Below are positions 9,579 to 19,312 of a DNA stretch of 64,000 nt, one piece after another. How positions within the stretch are numbered: the stretch's first letter is position 1; each line of letters starts with the position of its first letter. This stretch comes from Ruegeria arenilitoris (GTDB lineage: Bacteria; Pseudomonadota; Alphaproteobacteria; Rhodobacterales; Rhodobacteraceae): the NCBI RefSeq assembly GCF_013032445.1, contig NZ_WQCA01000001.1:124001-188000 (forward strand), in the 5' to 3' direction. The notes under the pieces were generated by a model. The model made no database searches and was not told the origin of the DNA. It worked only from the letters and a program-made list of their open reading frames with translations. A program made the position numbers and the translations under genes.

Positions 9579-10187
9579 ATGAGCAAGTCCCCCGACGCGT
9601 TTCGCACAATCAGTGAAGTTGCGGATTGGCTGGGCGTTCAGGCTCATGTCCTGCGATTCTGGGAAAGCCGTTTCAGTCAGGTCAAACCAGTGAAACGCGC
9701 CGGGGGTCGACGCTACTACCGACCCAACGACATGCGCCTTCTGGGCGGTATCAAAAAACTGCTGCATGAGGACGGTATCACCATCAAGGGTGTTCAACGC
9801 ATCCTGCGCGAACAGGGCGTGGCTCATGTCGCGGCGCTGTCGCAGGGGCTGGACGAGGTGGCAGAGCCGGAAACTTCGAAGAACGACAGCGTGGTCGTCC
9901 CCTTCACCGCGAAGCCTGACCCGGCCAGCGAACAGATCACTCTGGACTTGGGCGAATCCGTCCCCGAGCCAACGGCAGAAGCGTCGCTGGCCAAACCCGA
10001 AACACCGGAACAGATCGCACCAAAGGCCGAGCCGGAGTATCTGGATGAAGCGCCCCTGCTGGGTGGAATCGCGACGCAGGCATGGAATCGAACCGAATTT
10101 GACGACCAGTTGCTGAAACAGATCGCACCGGTGGCAAAGGACCTGCGCGCCGTTCTAAACCGCATTGAAAACCGATCGGCGGGATAA
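9579..10187 (+). CDS. MerR-family transcriptional regulator
   Basis: A 202-aa regulator. Residues 8-80 form a MerR winged helix: [24 protein letters not shown], then [33 protein letters not shown]. The rest is an acidic, low-complexity stretch (many Pro/Glu) ending with a helix-prone [18 protein letters not shown]. It has no metal-binding cysteines like MerR or CueR, so the ligand is unknown. It follows ihfA and likely shares its promoter. Members beside ihfA are common in alphaproteobacteria, but I know of no defined role. Confidence 0.88.
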   Translation: MSKSPDAFRTISEVADWLGVQAHVLRFWESRFSQVKPVKRAGGRRYYRPNDMRLLGGIKKLLHEDGITIKGVQRILREQGVAHVAALSQGLDEVAEPETSKNDSVVVPFTAKPDPASEQITLDLGESVPEPTAEASLAKPETPEQIAPKAEPEYLDEAPLLGGIATQAWNRTEFDDQLLKQIAPVAKDLRAVLNRIENRSAG

Positions 10188-10249
10188 GAAAAAAAGGCGA
10201 TGATTTCCTCTTGCCCCTGCCGGGAAAGTCTTTATGAACACCTCAACGT

Positions 10250-10326
10250 CGGGCTATGGCGCAGCCTGGTAGCGCGTCCGTCTGGGGGACGGAAGGTCGC
10301 AGGTTCGAGTCCTGCTAGCCCGACCA
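10250..10326 (+). tRNA. tRNA-Pro (anticodon GGG), CCA encoded
   Basis: A complete cloverleaf. The acceptor stem is CGGGCTA / TAGCCCG with discriminator A and an encoded CCA. The D-arm is GCGC...GCGC, the anticodon stem TCCGT/ACGGA with loop CTGGGGG (anticodon GGG), and the T-arm GCAGG-TTCGAGT-CCTGC. It reads codons CCC and CCU. No integrase or direct repeat of its 3' end is seen nearby. Confidence 0.97.
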
Positions 10327-10387
10327 AATCACACCGACGTTTATGGCAGACAGGCCAGATCCCGCTCTGGCACCAGGGGGGATCGGA

Positions 10388-11467
10388 ATGACAGGTGTAT
10401 GCCCAAACCAACAGATCGAAGGCATGATTGCGCGTGGTGAAATCACCGCCAGCCCCGAGGTTATTCCCGCTCAGGTCCAACCAGCCAGCCTTGATTTGCG
10501 TCTGGGAACAGTGGCTTACCGCGTGCGCGCATCATTTTTGGCGGGCGAAGGGCGGTCCGTCGCCGACCGTCTGGCCGAGTTTGAGATGCACCGCATCGAC
10601 ATTTCCGACGGCGCTGTGCTGGAAAAGGGCTGCGTTTATCTGGTGCCCCTGATGGAATCGCTGGCCCTGCCCGAGAACGTGACTGCCGTCGCCAATGCCA
10701 AAAGCTCGACTGGGCGGCTCGACCTGCTGACCCGTACCATCACCGATGGCGGCACCGAGTTCGACCGGGTTCCGGCTGGTTATACCGGACCGCTTTATGC
10801 TGAGATCTGCCCCCGCTCCTTCTCGGTTCTGGTACGTCCGGGAATGCGGCTGAACCAGATTCGGTTCCGGCAAGGACAGGCCGTGCTCAGCGACGCGGAA
10901 CTAACGGCGCTGCACAACGACTCGCCGCTGGTCGATGGTCCGGCGGTGATACAGGATGGGCTGGGTTTTTCGGTCGATCTGCAACTGCCAGATACCGATC
11001 TGGTGGGGTACCGCGCCAAGCCGCATACCGGCGTGATCGATCTGGACCGTATCGGCGAATACGACCCGCAGGAATACTGGGAAGAAGTGCGCACAAGCGA
11101 TGGCCGCATCATACTGGACCCGGGCGCGTTCTATATTCTGGTCAGCCGCGAGGCCGTCCACATCCCGCCGATGTGCGCCGCGGAAATGGCCCCCTATCTG
11201 GCGATGGTGGGCGAATTCCGGGTGCACTATGCCGGTTTCTTTGATCCGGGCTTTGGCCACGCTGAAGCCGGTGGCGCCGGATCGCGCGGTGTGCTTGAGG
11301 TACGCTGCCACGAAGCACCTTTTGTGCTGGAACACGGCCAGGTCGTCGGACGGCTGGTTTATGAAAAGATGGCCGAGATGCCCACGCAGCTATACGGCGC
11401 CGGCATTGCGTCAAACTATCAGGGACAGGGGCTGAAGCTGTCCAAGCATTTCAAGGCAGTTGGTTAG
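10388..11467 (+). CDS. 2'-deoxycytidine 5'-triphosphate deaminase, double-domain form
   Basis: A 359-aa protein with two dUTPase-fold halves, the alphaproteobacterial long form of Dcd. It deaminates dCTP to dUTP for dTMP synthesis. The N-half has IPAQVQPASLDLRLG, then NAKSSTGRLDLLTRTI and AGYTGPLYAEICPRSFSVLVRPGMRLNQIRF. The C-half has a second copy of this fold with FDPGFGHAEAGGAGSRGVLEVR and LEHGQVVGRLVYEKM. I prefer the ATG at 10388 (GGGGGGATCGGA upstream) over one at 10343, which has no ribosome site and starts 17 bases after the tRNA. Its stop overlaps that of the convergent small gene. Confidence 0.9.
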   Translation: MTGVCPNQQIEGMIARGEITASPEVIPAQVQPASLDLRLGTVAYRVRASFLAGEGRSVADRLAEFEMHRIDISDGAVLEKGCVYLVPLMESLALPENVTAVANAKSSTGRLDLLTRTITDGGTEFDRVPAGYTGPLYAEICPRSFSVLVRPGMRLNQIRFRQGQAVLSDAELTALHNDSPLVDGPAVIQDGLGFSVDLQLPDTDLVGYRAKPHTGVIDLDRIGEYDPQEYWEEVRTSDGRIILDPGAFYILVSREAVHIPPMCAAEMAPYLAMVGEFRVHYAGFFDPGFGHAEAGGAGSRGVLEVRCHEAPFVLEHGQVVGRLVYEKMAEMPTQLYGAGIASNYQGQGLKLSKHFKAVG

Positions 11468-11685
11468 AACTTCATGAACCGGCGCATCTGCCGGGTCATC
11501 CGCTGCGCCTGTCTCAGATTTTGCGAAGGGCGAAGACCGTTGGTTTGCCTGCGGTTAGCCCCGGATTGCTGATCCGGTTTGCCTCCCATACGACTGGCCA
11601 CGTCAAAGCCCTTGTCCACACCTTTACTGACAAGGCGGCGCATGATCTGGCGCACGATCATGTCGATGATCCGATTGGCGTTCAT
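11464..11685 (-). CDS. Small basic conserved hypothetical protein
   Basis: A 73-aa protein, MNANRIIDMIVRQIMRRL and onward, ending in RQAQRMTRQMRRFMKF. It is strongly basic, with an amphipathic N-terminal helix and a polar middle. There is no signal peptide and no known motif. It lies 64 bases after scpB on the same strand and overlaps the convergent deaminase stop by four bases. I cannot name a function; similar short ORFs accompany scpB in related genomes, which supports it being real. Confidence 0.6.
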   Translation of the reverse strand: MNANRIIDMIVRQIMRRLVSKGVDKGFDVASRMGGKPDQQSGANRRQTNGLRPSQNLRQAQRMTRQMRRFMKF

Positions 11686-11749
11686 TGCTCAACTCCGTTT
11701 CCTGCCGTTCAACATAGGGGGCTCAAGTGACAACAAAAGGGCCGCTTGA

Positions 11750-12406
11750 TCACTCTTCCTCGAACAGTTCGGTCTGGTCTTCGTCTGCTTCGTCCTCGCG
11801 CCCATCGCCCAGCGGGATCGTGCCCGGTGGAGGCCGGTTTTCCAGCAAGCCAGCCGCGCGCAATTCCTTCAACCCCGGCAAATCACGCGCATTCTCAAGC
11901 CCGAAATGGTCAAGGAATTGTGGCGTCACCACAAAGGTTACCGGACGGCCCGGTGTCATGCGGCGACGGCCCAGACGAATCCACTCCATCTCAAGCAACT
12001 GATCGATAGTTCCGCGAGACACCGACACACCGCGGATCTCTTCGATTTCGGCCCGTGTGCAGGGTTGGTGATAGGCCACGATAGCCAGTGTTTCGATCGC
12101 GGCCCGGCTGAGCTTGCGAGTCTCAACCGTTTCTTTCTGCATCAGAAAACCCAGATCAGGGGCCGTCCGAATGGCCCACGCCTCGCCCACGCGGACCACG
12201 CGCACCCCACGGCCCTCATAGCGTTTCTGAAGTATTTCAACCGCTTGCGCCGCGTCGCTGCCATGGGGCATCCGCGCTTCAAGGTCGCCAATCGTCACCG
12301 GTTCGGCGCTGGCGAACAGCACCGCTTCGACCATGCGTTCCTGTTCCGCAATGGGCGGCGCTTCGAACAGGGTGCCGGTGCCTTCTTGTTGCGGTTCGTC
12401 AGTCAC
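11750..12406 (-). CDS. scpB: Segregation and condensation protein B
   Basis: A 218-aa kleisin-associated winged-helix protein that binds ScpA and SMC in chromosome condensation. The core is MVEAVLFASAEPVTIGDLEARM, followed by LSRAAIETLAIVAYHQPCTRAEIEEIRGVSV and LGRRRMTPGRPVTFVVTPQFLDHFGLE. The tail is acidic. The GTG at 12406 is chosen: it has AAGAGGA upstream and overlaps the scpA stop by eight bases (GTGACTGA), implying translational coupling. The longer frame to 12442 begins with TTG. Confidence 0.92.
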   Translation of the reverse strand: MTDEPQQEGTGTLFEAPPIAEQERMVEAVLFASAEPVTIGDLEARMPHGSDAAQAVEILQKRYEGRGVRVVRVGEAWAIRTAPDLGFLMQKETVETRKLSRAAIETLAIVAYHQPCTRAEIEEIRGVSVSRGTIDQLLEMEWIRLGRRRMTPGRPVTFVVTPQFLDHFGLENARDLPGLKELRAAGLLENRPPPGTIPLGDGREDEADEDQTELFEEE

Positions 12407-13193
12407 GTGTGTCAGTCCTCTTGCGCAGATGGATCGGAGCAAAGGTCTCGCTCTGCTTGATCTCCATATGTCCTTCTTTCACCAACTCCAGAGAGGCGGC
12501 AAAGGTCGCCGCTGTGGCCGATCTGCGGCGCACCGGATCGGCGTCCCAGCCGTCGGGCAGGTAGGTCTCCATATCCGTCCAGGTGCCCGCGAACCCGATC
12601 AAAGGGCGCATCCGTTCCAACGCCTGCTCCATCGTGAACACGGCATCGCGGTCCATGACAAAGGGCCGGAATTCGTCGCGCGTCCGAATGCGGGCATAGC
12701 CCTGCATCAGGTCGAGAAGAGTGGCGGAATAGGTCACGGTGCGAATGCGGGTGATATCCTCACCCTGCCCGCGTTTGAAGAAATCGCGGCCCAGTTGGTC
12801 GCGCGCCATAAGGCGGGCGGCAGAGTCGCGCATGGCCTGTAAACGCTCCAGTTGGAACGCCAGGTGTGCTGCCAGTTCCTCGCCCGAGGGGCCCTCGTCG
12901 TCCGGGTCAGGCGGCAGCAGCAAACGGGATTTCAGGAAGGCCAGCCACGCGGCCATTACCAGATAGTCGGCGGCCAGCTCGATCCGCAGCGCGCGGGCTT
13001 TTTCAACGAAGGCCAGATATTGCTGCGCCAACGCCAGAACCGAGATTTTCCGCAGGTCGACCTTTTGCGTCCGTGACAGGGTCAGCAGCACGTCCAGCGG
13101 GCCTTCGAACCCGTCGACGTCAACGATCAGGGCTTCGGCGGCCAGTCGATCGGCGACCGAGACCGGGTCTTCGCTGAAAAGATTATCGTTCAT
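12399..13193 (-). CDS. scpA: Segregation and condensation protein A (kleisin)
   Basis: A 264-aa kleisin that bridges SMC heads with ScpB. It has FEGPLDVLLTLSRTQKVDLRKISVLALAQQYLAFV in the N-domain, YLVMAAWLAFLKSRLLLPP, and a C-terminal winged helix with VKEGHMEIKQSETFAPIHLRKR. It overlaps the end of nagZ by 11 bases and the start of scpB by 8, so nagZ, scpA and scpB form one compact operon. Confidence 0.94.
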   Translation of the reverse strand: MNDNLFSEDPVSVADRLAAEALIVDVDGFEGPLDVLLTLSRTQKVDLRKISVLALAQQYLAFVEKARALRIELAADYLVMAAWLAFLKSRLLLPPDPDDEGPSGEELAAHLAFQLERLQAMRDSAARLMARDQLGRDFFKRGQGEDITRIRTVTYSATLLDLMQGYARIRTRDEFRPFVMDRDAVFTMEQALERMRPLIGFAGTWTDMETYLPDGWDADPVRRRSATAATFAASLELVKEGHMEIKQSETFAPIHLRKRTDTRD

Positions 13194-14190
13194 ATACCTG
13201 CCCGCCCATTAGGGCAGATAGTTCCGCCTCGGCGGCCTGGATGTCAAGTTCCGCAGGCTTTTGCCGCATCGACAGCGCCTTTTTCGCGCGCTTCCCGGCC
13301 TGTTCGGTCATTTCCCCTGCGGCCTCCAGCACTTTCGCGCGGGCGTCGAACGTGCCATTGCAGTGCAGAACCACATCGCACCCGGCGTCCAGCGCCTGGC
13401 GGGCGATGTCCTCGGGTGCGCCACTGAGAGCCTTCATCGAGATATCGTCGGTCATGATCAGCCCGTCGAACCCAATCTTGTCGCGGATCAGGCCAATCAT
13501 TGTCGGCGAAATCGTCGCTGGCTGCGGATCGATCCGGTCATAGACCAGATGCGCGGTCATTCCCATCGGCAAGTCGTTCAGATCGCGAAATGGCGCGAAA
13601 TCAGCCTGTTCCAGCGCATCCTGCGTTAGGTCCACATGCGGCAGGTCGTGATGGCTGTCGAGCGTGGACAGACCGTGCCCCGGCATATGCTTGATGACGG
13701 GCAGCACGCCGCCATCCAGATGGCCTTTTGCAACGGCCTTTCCTAAGCGGGAAACCTGTTTGGGGTCAGAACCATAGCAGCGATTTTTCAGAAACTTGTG
13801 CGTATCTTCTCGCACCAGATCAACCATCGGCGCGCAGTTGCTGTCGATACCCAGCCCGAACAGTTCGTCCGCAATCAGACGATAACGCAGATACATCGCC
13901 CGTTCGGCCTGATCCCCAGACCGCGCGGCGTGATCCAGCGGCGGCAGCCATTCGCGGGCCAGAGGTGCGCGCAGGCGCTGAACCCGGCCGCCCTCCTGAT
14001 CGATGGTGATGGGGCAATTGCGGCCCACTGCCTCACGGAAATCATCGCACAGGGCACGAACCTGATCAGCGGTGTCGATATTGCGGGCAAACAAAATGAA
14101 CCCGAAAGGGTTCATCTCGCGAAACAGTTTCTTTTCGTTGGGCGTCAGGCGCAGGCCTTCGGCGTCAGTGATCGCCGCGCCAAAACTCAC
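13183..14190 (-). CDS. nagZ: Beta-N-acetylhexosaminidase NagZ
   Basis: A 335-aa cytoplasmic GH3 enzyme of cell-wall recycling that removes GlcNAc from anhydro-muropeptides. It has CPITIDQEGGRVQRLRAPL, the motif KHMPGHGLSTLDSHHDLPHV with the His/Asp acid-base dyad, and GLIMTDDISMKAL with the catalytic Asp nucleophile. The GTG start at 14190 gives MSFGAAITDAEG, the normal family N-terminus. It overlaps the SPOR gene's stop in a GTGA junction, which points to coupled translation. Confidence 0.94.
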   Translation of the reverse strand: MSFGAAITDAEGLRLTPNEKKLFREMNPFGFILFARNIDTADQVRALCDDFREAVGRNCPITIDQEGGRVQRLRAPLAREWLPPLDHAARSGDQAERAMYLRYRLIADELFGLGIDSNCAPMVDLVREDTHKFLKNRCYGSDPKQVSRLGKAVAKGHLDGGVLPVIKHMPGHGLSTLDSHHDLPHVDLTQDALEQADFAPFRDLNDLPMGMTAHLVYDRIDPQPATISPTMIGLIRDKIGFDGLIMTDDISMKALSGAPEDIARQALDAGCDVVLHCNGTFDARAKVLEAAGEMTEQAGKRAKKALSMRQKPAELDIQAAEAELSALMGGQVYER

Positions 14191-15251
14191 CGAGCGGCCA
14201 CCGGAATACAATCCGCGCCACGTGCCTCAAGCGCGGCACAGAACTGACGCGAGTCACTCAGGTCATCGAACCCCAGAACGCGCAAGCGGTAGAAGGTCCG
14301 CCCCCCGCGCGAGGTTTTCTGGATAACACGCTGTTTTCCATCCATATAATCCCCGAACCGATTATTCAGCCGATCCCATTCCGCGCGCGCCACGTCCGAG
14401 CTTTCATAGGCCCCAAGCTGCGCCATGCGTGTGCCTTTGGACAGCGCATCAGGGTCAATATCCACACCGACGGCGGCTTTGACAGCAGCGTTGATTGCAT
14501 CCTCGGTGCTGCTGTCCGACGTGATGCGGCTGGGCGTCGCCCGGGCCGGGCGCGTGATCGGGCGCAAAGACCGGCGGACACCCGGCAACACGGCCAGTTC
14601 CGGATCGGGCAGTTGCGCGGCCAGATCGGCGGGGTCGATCGCAGGCTCTTCTTCAGGCAAGGACAGGGCGGCCAATTGCACGCCTTCTTCCGCCGGTTCG
14701 TCAATCCGCGCTGCATCTCCAGCCAATTCTGAGACCAGCGCATCCACCGTACCCTGACGCAGCTCAGCGGCCTCCTGATTGGAAATCTCTTCCTGAACTA
14801 CATGCACAGCCGGAGTGGGTTTCAGAGGTTCAACCGGCGTATCCTCATCAGTCAGCGACACCGGGCGCGGGGCAAGGATCAGACGATCAGCAGGCGGTGC
14901 AGCCGTTCCCACCGCAGCCACGGCATTAACGGCCAGACCCTGATGATCCGCAGGCGTTCCGCCCGGGTTTTCGGGCTGAATGCGCATCGGCCCTTCGATA
15001 GCCCGCACAACCGGCACGCCGGACACATCGCGCATCACCAGCTTGTAGCCCCAGACGCCGATCCCGGCGACCAGAGCGAGGGACGCAACCGCTCCCATCG
15101 CATTGACGATACGGCTCAGCCCCGCTGCGCGCGGTGCTTCGTCATATCCGTACATGTCGTCGGAACACTCGTACTCATCCTGCGGATGTGGTTGATTCGT
15201 GTAATGCATCTGCTCGGGGCGCGCTTGCCCCGAGTAATCGTAACTCGCCAT
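14187..15251 (-). CDS. SPOR-domain membrane protein
   Basis: A 354-aa bitopic envelope protein. After a Tyr/Asp-rich cytoplasmic N-terminus there is one transmembrane helix (IVNAMGAVASLALVAGIGVW), then about 200 residues of Pro/Glu-rich periplasmic linker. The C-terminal SPOR domain (about the last 80 residues) contains GTRMAQLGAYESSDVARAEWDRL and TFYRLRVLGFDDLSDSRQFCAAL. SPOR domains bind denuded glycan strands at the division site. The ATG at 15251 has GAGGCGG upstream; a second ATG at 15299 is possible. It sits between argS and nagZ, which fits a cell-wall role. Confidence 0.88.
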   Translation of the reverse strand: MASYDYSGQARPEQMHYTNQPHPQDEYECSDDMYGYDEAPRAAGLSRIVNAMGAVASLALVAGIGVWGYKLVMRDVSGVPVVRAIEGPMRIQPENPGGTPADHQGLAVNAVAAVGTAAPPADRLILAPRPVSLTDEDTPVEPLKPTPAVHVVQEEISNQEAAELRQGTVDALVSELAGDAARIDEPAEEGVQLAALSLPEEEPAIDPADLAAQLPDPELAVLPGVRRSLRPITRPARATPSRITSDSSTEDAINAAVKAAVGVDIDPDALSKGTRMAQLGAYESSDVARAEWDRLNNRFGDYMDGKQRVIQKTSRGGRTFYRLRVLGFDDLSDSRQFCAALEARGADCIPVAAR

Positions 15252-15338
15252 ATCCGCCTCACCGCCCGATTGCGCCTTAAAACGTGGCGCGCGGGTCATT
15301 TCTTGTCTGCCTCGTTCCGGCGGTTCGGGCGGTGTTTG

Positions 15339-17084
15339 TTACCGCATCTCCTGCGCCGGAGTGACGCCAAGAATACCCAAGCCCGCTGAAATCACAACAG
15401 AAACAGCCCGGGCCAATGCGATTTTTGACTGACTTGTGGCAACATCGCCATCCTGAATGAAGCGCAGCTGCGTTTCATCATTGCCCTTGTTCCACAGAGC
15501 GTGGAAATCCCCTGCGAGTTCATACAGATAGAAGGCAACGCGATGTGGTTCGTTGGTGCGCGCGGCGATCTCGACCAGACGTGGCCATTCGGCCAGCTTT
15601 TTGGCAACCGTCAGTTCCGAGGCATGGTCGTTCTTGCTCAGATCAGCGCCTTTCAGGGTCGCATCGTCCGCGGCAATCTCGGCCTCGGCAGCACGGCGCA
15701 GCACGCTCATTACGCGGGCATGGGCGTATTGCACGTAGAACACGGGGTTCTCGCGGCTCTGCTCCAGCACCTTGTCGAAATCAAAGTCCAGCGGTGCGTC
15801 GTTTTTACGGGTCAGCATCACGAACCGGGTCACATCCGGGCCCACCTGATCGACCACATCGCGTAGGGTGACAAAGTTCCCTGCCCGTTTCGACATCTTG
15901 AAGGGCTCGCCATTCTTCCACAGCTTCACCAGCTGGGTCAGCTTGATATCCAGCGGCACCTTGCCGTCAGACAGAGCCGAAACAGCCGCCTTCATCCGTT
16001 TGACATAGCCACCGTGGTCCGCTCCGAACACGTCGATCAGCGCGTCAAATCCACGGGTCACCTTGTCATAGTGATAAGCGATATCCGGGGCGAAATAGGT
16101 CCAGCTGCCGTCCGACTTCTTGACCGGGCGGTCGACGTCGTCGCCATGCTCGGTGGATTTGAACAGGGTCTGCTCGCGCGGCTCCCAATCCTCGGGCTTC
16201 TTGCCCTTCGGCGGCTCCAGCACGCCTTCATAGATCAGGCCCTTGTCGGTCAGAGACTGCAGCGCAGCTTCGATCCGGCCGGTGCCGTAGAGCGATTTCT
16301 CTGAGAAGAACACATCCATCTCGACGCCCAGCGCCTTCAGGTCGGCGCGGATCAGGTCCATCATCGCATCGGTGGCAAAGTTGCGCAGCTCTTCCAGCCA
16401 CTCGCTTTCTGGCTTGTCGATCAGGCTGTCGCCGTATTTCTCTTTCAGCGCTTCACCGATCGGGATCAGGTAGTCGCCCGGATACAGGCCCTCGGCGATC
16501 TCTGGGCTCAGGCCATTGGCCTCGCGATAGCGTTCATAGGCCGAGCGCGCCAGTACATCAACCTGCGCACCGCCGTCGTTGATGTAATATTCGCGGGTTA
16601 CATCATGGCCCGAGTAGGCCAGCAAGCTCGCCAGAGCATCACCGAACACGGCGCCCCGAGTATGACCAACATGCAGCGGGCCTGTGGGGTTCGCAGACAC
16701 GTACTCAACGTTCACCTTCTGGCCATGCCCCATGGTCGAGCGGCCGTAGTCGGTGCCCTTCTCCAGCACCGCTGCCAGAACGCCCTGCCAGACCGACGGC
16801 GCAAGACGCAAGTTTAGGAAACCCGGACCGGCCACCTCGGCACTGGTGATACGGTCATCAGCCGCCAGTTTCCCGGCCAGCACATCGGCAATGTCGCGCG
16901 GCTTCATCTTGGCCGGTTTGGCCAGTACCATCGCAGCATTGGTTGCCATGTCGCCATGCGCGGCATCGCGCGGCGGTTCAACTGCCACGTTGTCAAAACT
17001 CAGCCCCTCGGGCAACGCGCCTTCGGACTGCATCTGCGCCAGCGCGTCCAGTACGAGGCCGCGGATCTCGGAAAACAGGTTCAT
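15339..17084 (-). CDS. argS: Arginyl-tRNA synthetase
   Basis: A 581-aa class I synthetase. It has [27 protein letters not shown], whose HVGH is the HIGH signature, and [14 protein letters not shown] near residue 370, which replaces KMSKS. The C-terminal DALR anticodon-binding domain ends in [12 protein letters not shown]. The frame is open to 17336, but the start is at 17084: [15 protein letters not shown] matches the family and AAGGA precedes it. The SPOR gene follows on the same strand. Confidence 0.97.
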   Translation of the reverse strand: MNLFSEIRGLVLDALAQMQSEGALPEGLSFDNVAVEPPRDAAHGDMATNAAMVLAKPAKMKPRDIADVLAGKLAADDRITSAEVAGPGFLNLRLAPSVWQGVLAAVLEKGTDYGRSTMGHGQKVNVEYVSANPTGPLHVGHTRGAVFGDALASLLAYSGHDVTREYYINDGGAQVDVLARSAYERYREANGLSPEIAEGLYPGDYLIPIGEALKEKYGDSLIDKPESEWLEELRNFATDAMMDLIRADLKALGVEMDVFFSEKSLYGTGRIEAALQSLTDKGLIYEGVLEPPKGKKPEDWEPREQTLFKSTEHGDDVDRPVKKSDGSWTYFAPDIAYHYDKVTRGFDALIDVFGADHGGYVKRMKAAVSALSDGKVPLDIKLTQLVKLWKNGEPFKMSKRAGNFVTLRDVVDQVGPDVTRFVMLTRKNDAPLDFDFDKVLEQSRENPVFYVQYAHARVMSVLRRAAEAEIAADDATLKGADLSKNDHASELTVAKKLAEWPRLVEIAARTNEPHRVAFYLYELAGDFHALWNKGNDETQLRFIQDGDVATSQSKIALARAVSVVISAGLGILGVTPAQEMR

Positions 17085-17217
17085 TTCGGATGTCCTTTTG
17101 CTTGTCCGGCGGTTTACCACGCAATGCGGCAAGGTCAATGGACGCCTAAAGATTGAGCTTGGTTTAACGCCAAACCCCGGTAATGTCGGCAAGACTTTTA
17201 TTGCCGGAGACACGCCG

Positions 17218-17769
17218 ATGCGCCTTGCCTTGCCCCTTGCCCTGTTGCTGACAACCTCGTTTCCCGCCATTGCCGACATCCCGGCGCCTACCGGCCATGT
17301 CCTCTTGACGTTGGGCGGTGTTGTCACCGAAACCAACCTGCCAGCCCGAGGGGAAGATGATGGTGGCCTACTGGGCTACCTCGAAGTTCAGCACGACGGT
17401 GCTGCGGGTTTTGACGCGGCAATGCTGGATGGGCTGGAACAGGTCGAGATCACAATCACCTACGGCCCCGAAGGCAAACAGCGCGAGGTCGCCTTTTCCG
17501 GCCCCTTGCTGTCTGACGTGATGACGATGGCCGGAGCTGCGGGAAAGACCGCGAAACCTATGGCACTGGATGGTTATCAGTCGGAAATTGAATGGGAGAG
17601 CATCACAGCTCATCAACCCATCGTCGCGACCCATGCAAATGGGTCTCCAATGGGGATCGGTGGCTATGGTCCCACCATGATCGTGTTCCCGCCGACCGAT
17701 GATGCGGAACTGGCGCAGAAACAATCCGGTCAACAGGTGTGGGCACTGGCCTATATCGGCGTCGAGTAA
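17218..17769 (+). CDS. Periplasmic protein with molybdopterin-oxidoreductase-like fold (COG3915 type)
   Basis: A 183-aa exported protein. Signal peptide residues 1-20 ([20 protein letters not shown]). The mature part resembles the sulfite-oxidase-like Mo-binding fold in a reduced form: [55 protein letters not shown] and [12 protein letters not shown]. The cysteine that binds molybdenum in true members is absent, so it is probably not a redox enzyme. Relatives are often near signalling genes; here it is alone, divergent from argS and convergent with dgt. The start at 17218 has CGGAGA upstream. Confidence 0.7.
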   Translation: MRLALPLALLLTTSFPAIADIPAPTGHVLLTLGGVVTETNLPARGEDDGGLLGYLEVQHDGAAGFDAAMLDGLEQVEITITYGPEGKQREVAFSGPLLSDVMTMAGAAGKTAKPMALDGYQSEIEWESITAHQPIVATHANGSPMGIGGYGPTMIVFPPTDDAELAQKQSGQQVWALAYIGVE

Positions 17770-18912
17770 CTACTCGCCTGTCAGCCTTTTGTGATCCTGA
17801 AGGGCGAACCGGTCTGTCATTCCGGCAATATAGTCCGACACGATCCGGGCTAGCGCGGTTTCATCCGGCGCCGCCTCAATGTTGTCGTGCCAGCGCGTTG
17901 GCATCTGTTTCGGGTCGTTAAGGTATATCGGAAACAGCTCCTGTACGACCGCGCTGACTTGGGCGCGTACTTCCATCACACTGGGGGCGCGGTACATCCG
18001 CGTGAACAGGAATGCGCGAATTTCTTTGAGCTGCGCCCATAGCCCGTTTGAGAACTGGACAACCGGATAGCCCAGATGCCGGAGGTCTTCGACTGTCTGC
18101 GCCCCCGAAGCAGCGATCAGCCCGCGCGAAGTGTCGATCACGTCTGAAACCATGACGCCAAACACCCGCCGCAACGCCTCGTGTCTGCGGCGATACGGGT
18201 CGAGACCGGGATACTTGCGATCCACCTCGGCATAGCAGTCACCCACGATCGGCAATTGCTGGATTTCGTCGTCTGTGAACAGGTTGGCGCGCAGGCCATC
18301 CAGCAGATCGTGGTTATTATAAGCAATGTCATCAGACAGCGCGGCCACCTGCGCCTCGGCACTGGCATGAGTGTGCAGTTCCAGATCGAACCCTTCGTTG
18401 CACTCAGCCAGAGCCCAGGGCAAATCCCCTACGACCGGCCCGTTATGCTTGGCGATGCCCTCAAGACACTCCCAAGTCAGGTTGCAGCCATCGAATTCGG
18501 CATAGTGGCGTTCCAGTTTGGAGACGATCCGTATGGCCTGCGCGTTGTGGTCGAAGCCGCCATAAGGCTCCATCAGCGCATGCAGTGCATCTTCCCCAGT
18601 ATGACCAAACGGCGTATGTCCAAGGTCGTGCGCCAGCGCCACCGCCTCGGTCAGTTCCGGGTTCAACCCCAAAGCCCCGGCAATGGTCCGCGCCACCTGC
18701 GCCACTTCGATGGAATGGGTCAGACGGGTGCGATAGCTGTCGCCCTCATGCTCAACAAACACCTGCGTCTTGTGTTTAAGTCGCCGAAACGCGCTGGCAT
18801 GAATGATACGGTCGCGATCACGCTGAAAGCATGACCGGAAGCTGCTCTCCTCCTCCGGCACAAGCCGCCCTCTTGCACGGCCTGGGTCCGAGGCAAAACC
18901 CGCTCTGTCCAA
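17770..18912 (-). CDS. dgt: dGTP triphosphohydrolase-like protein (HD domain)
   Basis: A 380-aa HD-superfamily hydrolase expected to split dGTP or other dNTPs into nucleoside and triphosphate. The metal site is spread over RLTHSIEVAQVAR, ALAHDLGHTPFGHTGE and the later Asp in LSDDIAYNNHDLLDG. It starts with TTG at 18912, supported by AAGGA eight bases upstream. Length fits the type-2 (non-E. coli) group. The divergent erpA-like gene shares the 76-base promoter gap. Confidence 0.9.
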   Translation of the reverse strand: MDRAGFASDPGRARGRLVPEEESSFRSCFQRDRDRIIHASAFRRLKHKTQVFVEHEGDSYRTRLTHSIEVAQVARTIAGALGLNPELTEAVALAHDLGHTPFGHTGEDALHALMEPYGGFDHNAQAIRIVSKLERHYAEFDGCNLTWECLEGIAKHNGPVVGDLPWALAECNEGFDLELHTHASAEAQVAALSDDIAYNNHDLLDGLRANLFTDDEIQQLPIVGDCYAEVDRKYPGLDPYRRRHEALRRVFGVMVSDVIDTSRGLIAASGAQTVEDLRHLGYPVVQFSNGLWAQLKEIRAFLFTRMYRAPSVMEVRAQVSAVVQELFPIYLNDPKQMPTRWHDNIEAAPDETALARIVSDYIAGMTDRFALQDHKRLTGE

Positions 18913-18988
18913 AGGTCTTGTCCTTGTCGCCTGTCGTTAGGTTTCATATATTGTAGTGTGCTTAGGAAATAAACCTTTGGAGTCTGGC

Positions 18989-19312
18989 ATGAATCTGCCC
19001 CCGACAGTTACTGAACGCGCTTTTGACCGACTCGCCGAAATTGGCGCGGCGGATCAGGGGCAGGCTTTGCGCGTTGCTGTGGAAGGCGGCGGATGCTCTG
19101 GTTTTCAATACGAAATCGCGTTGGATGAACCGAAAGAGGATGATCTTGTGCTGGAAGGCAAAGGTCAAAAGGTGATTGTAGACTCGATTTCTCTGCCGTT
19201 TCTGGAAAACGCGGTAATCGATTTTACGCAGGAACTGATCGGCGCACGCTTTGTGATCGAGAATCCTAACGCCACCTCATCCTGCGGCTGCGGAACGTCT
19301 TTTTCGATGTAA
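18989..19312 (+). CDS. erpA: A-type iron-sulfur carrier (ErpA/IscA family)
   Basis: A 107-aa protein that receives Fe-S clusters from the assembly scaffold and passes them to apo-proteins. The three cluster cysteines are at 36 (EGGGCSGFQY), 99 and 101 (SSCGCGTSF). The ATG at 18989 follows TTTGGAG; the frame extends upstream but without a ribosome site. The ErpA rather than IscA label rests on overall pattern and stand-alone position, so subgroup is less certain than family. Confidence 0.88.
   Translation: MNLPPTVTERAFDRLAEIGAADQGQALRVAVEGGGCSGFQYEIALDEPKEDDLVLEGKGQKVIVDSISLPFLENAVIDFTQELIGARFVIENPNATSSCGCGTSFSM

Noticed and set aside
10250..10343. tRNA-Pro as an integration site for a mobile element
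   Set aside because: No integrase, no repeat of the tRNA 3' end, and the next gene is a conserved housekeeping deaminase.
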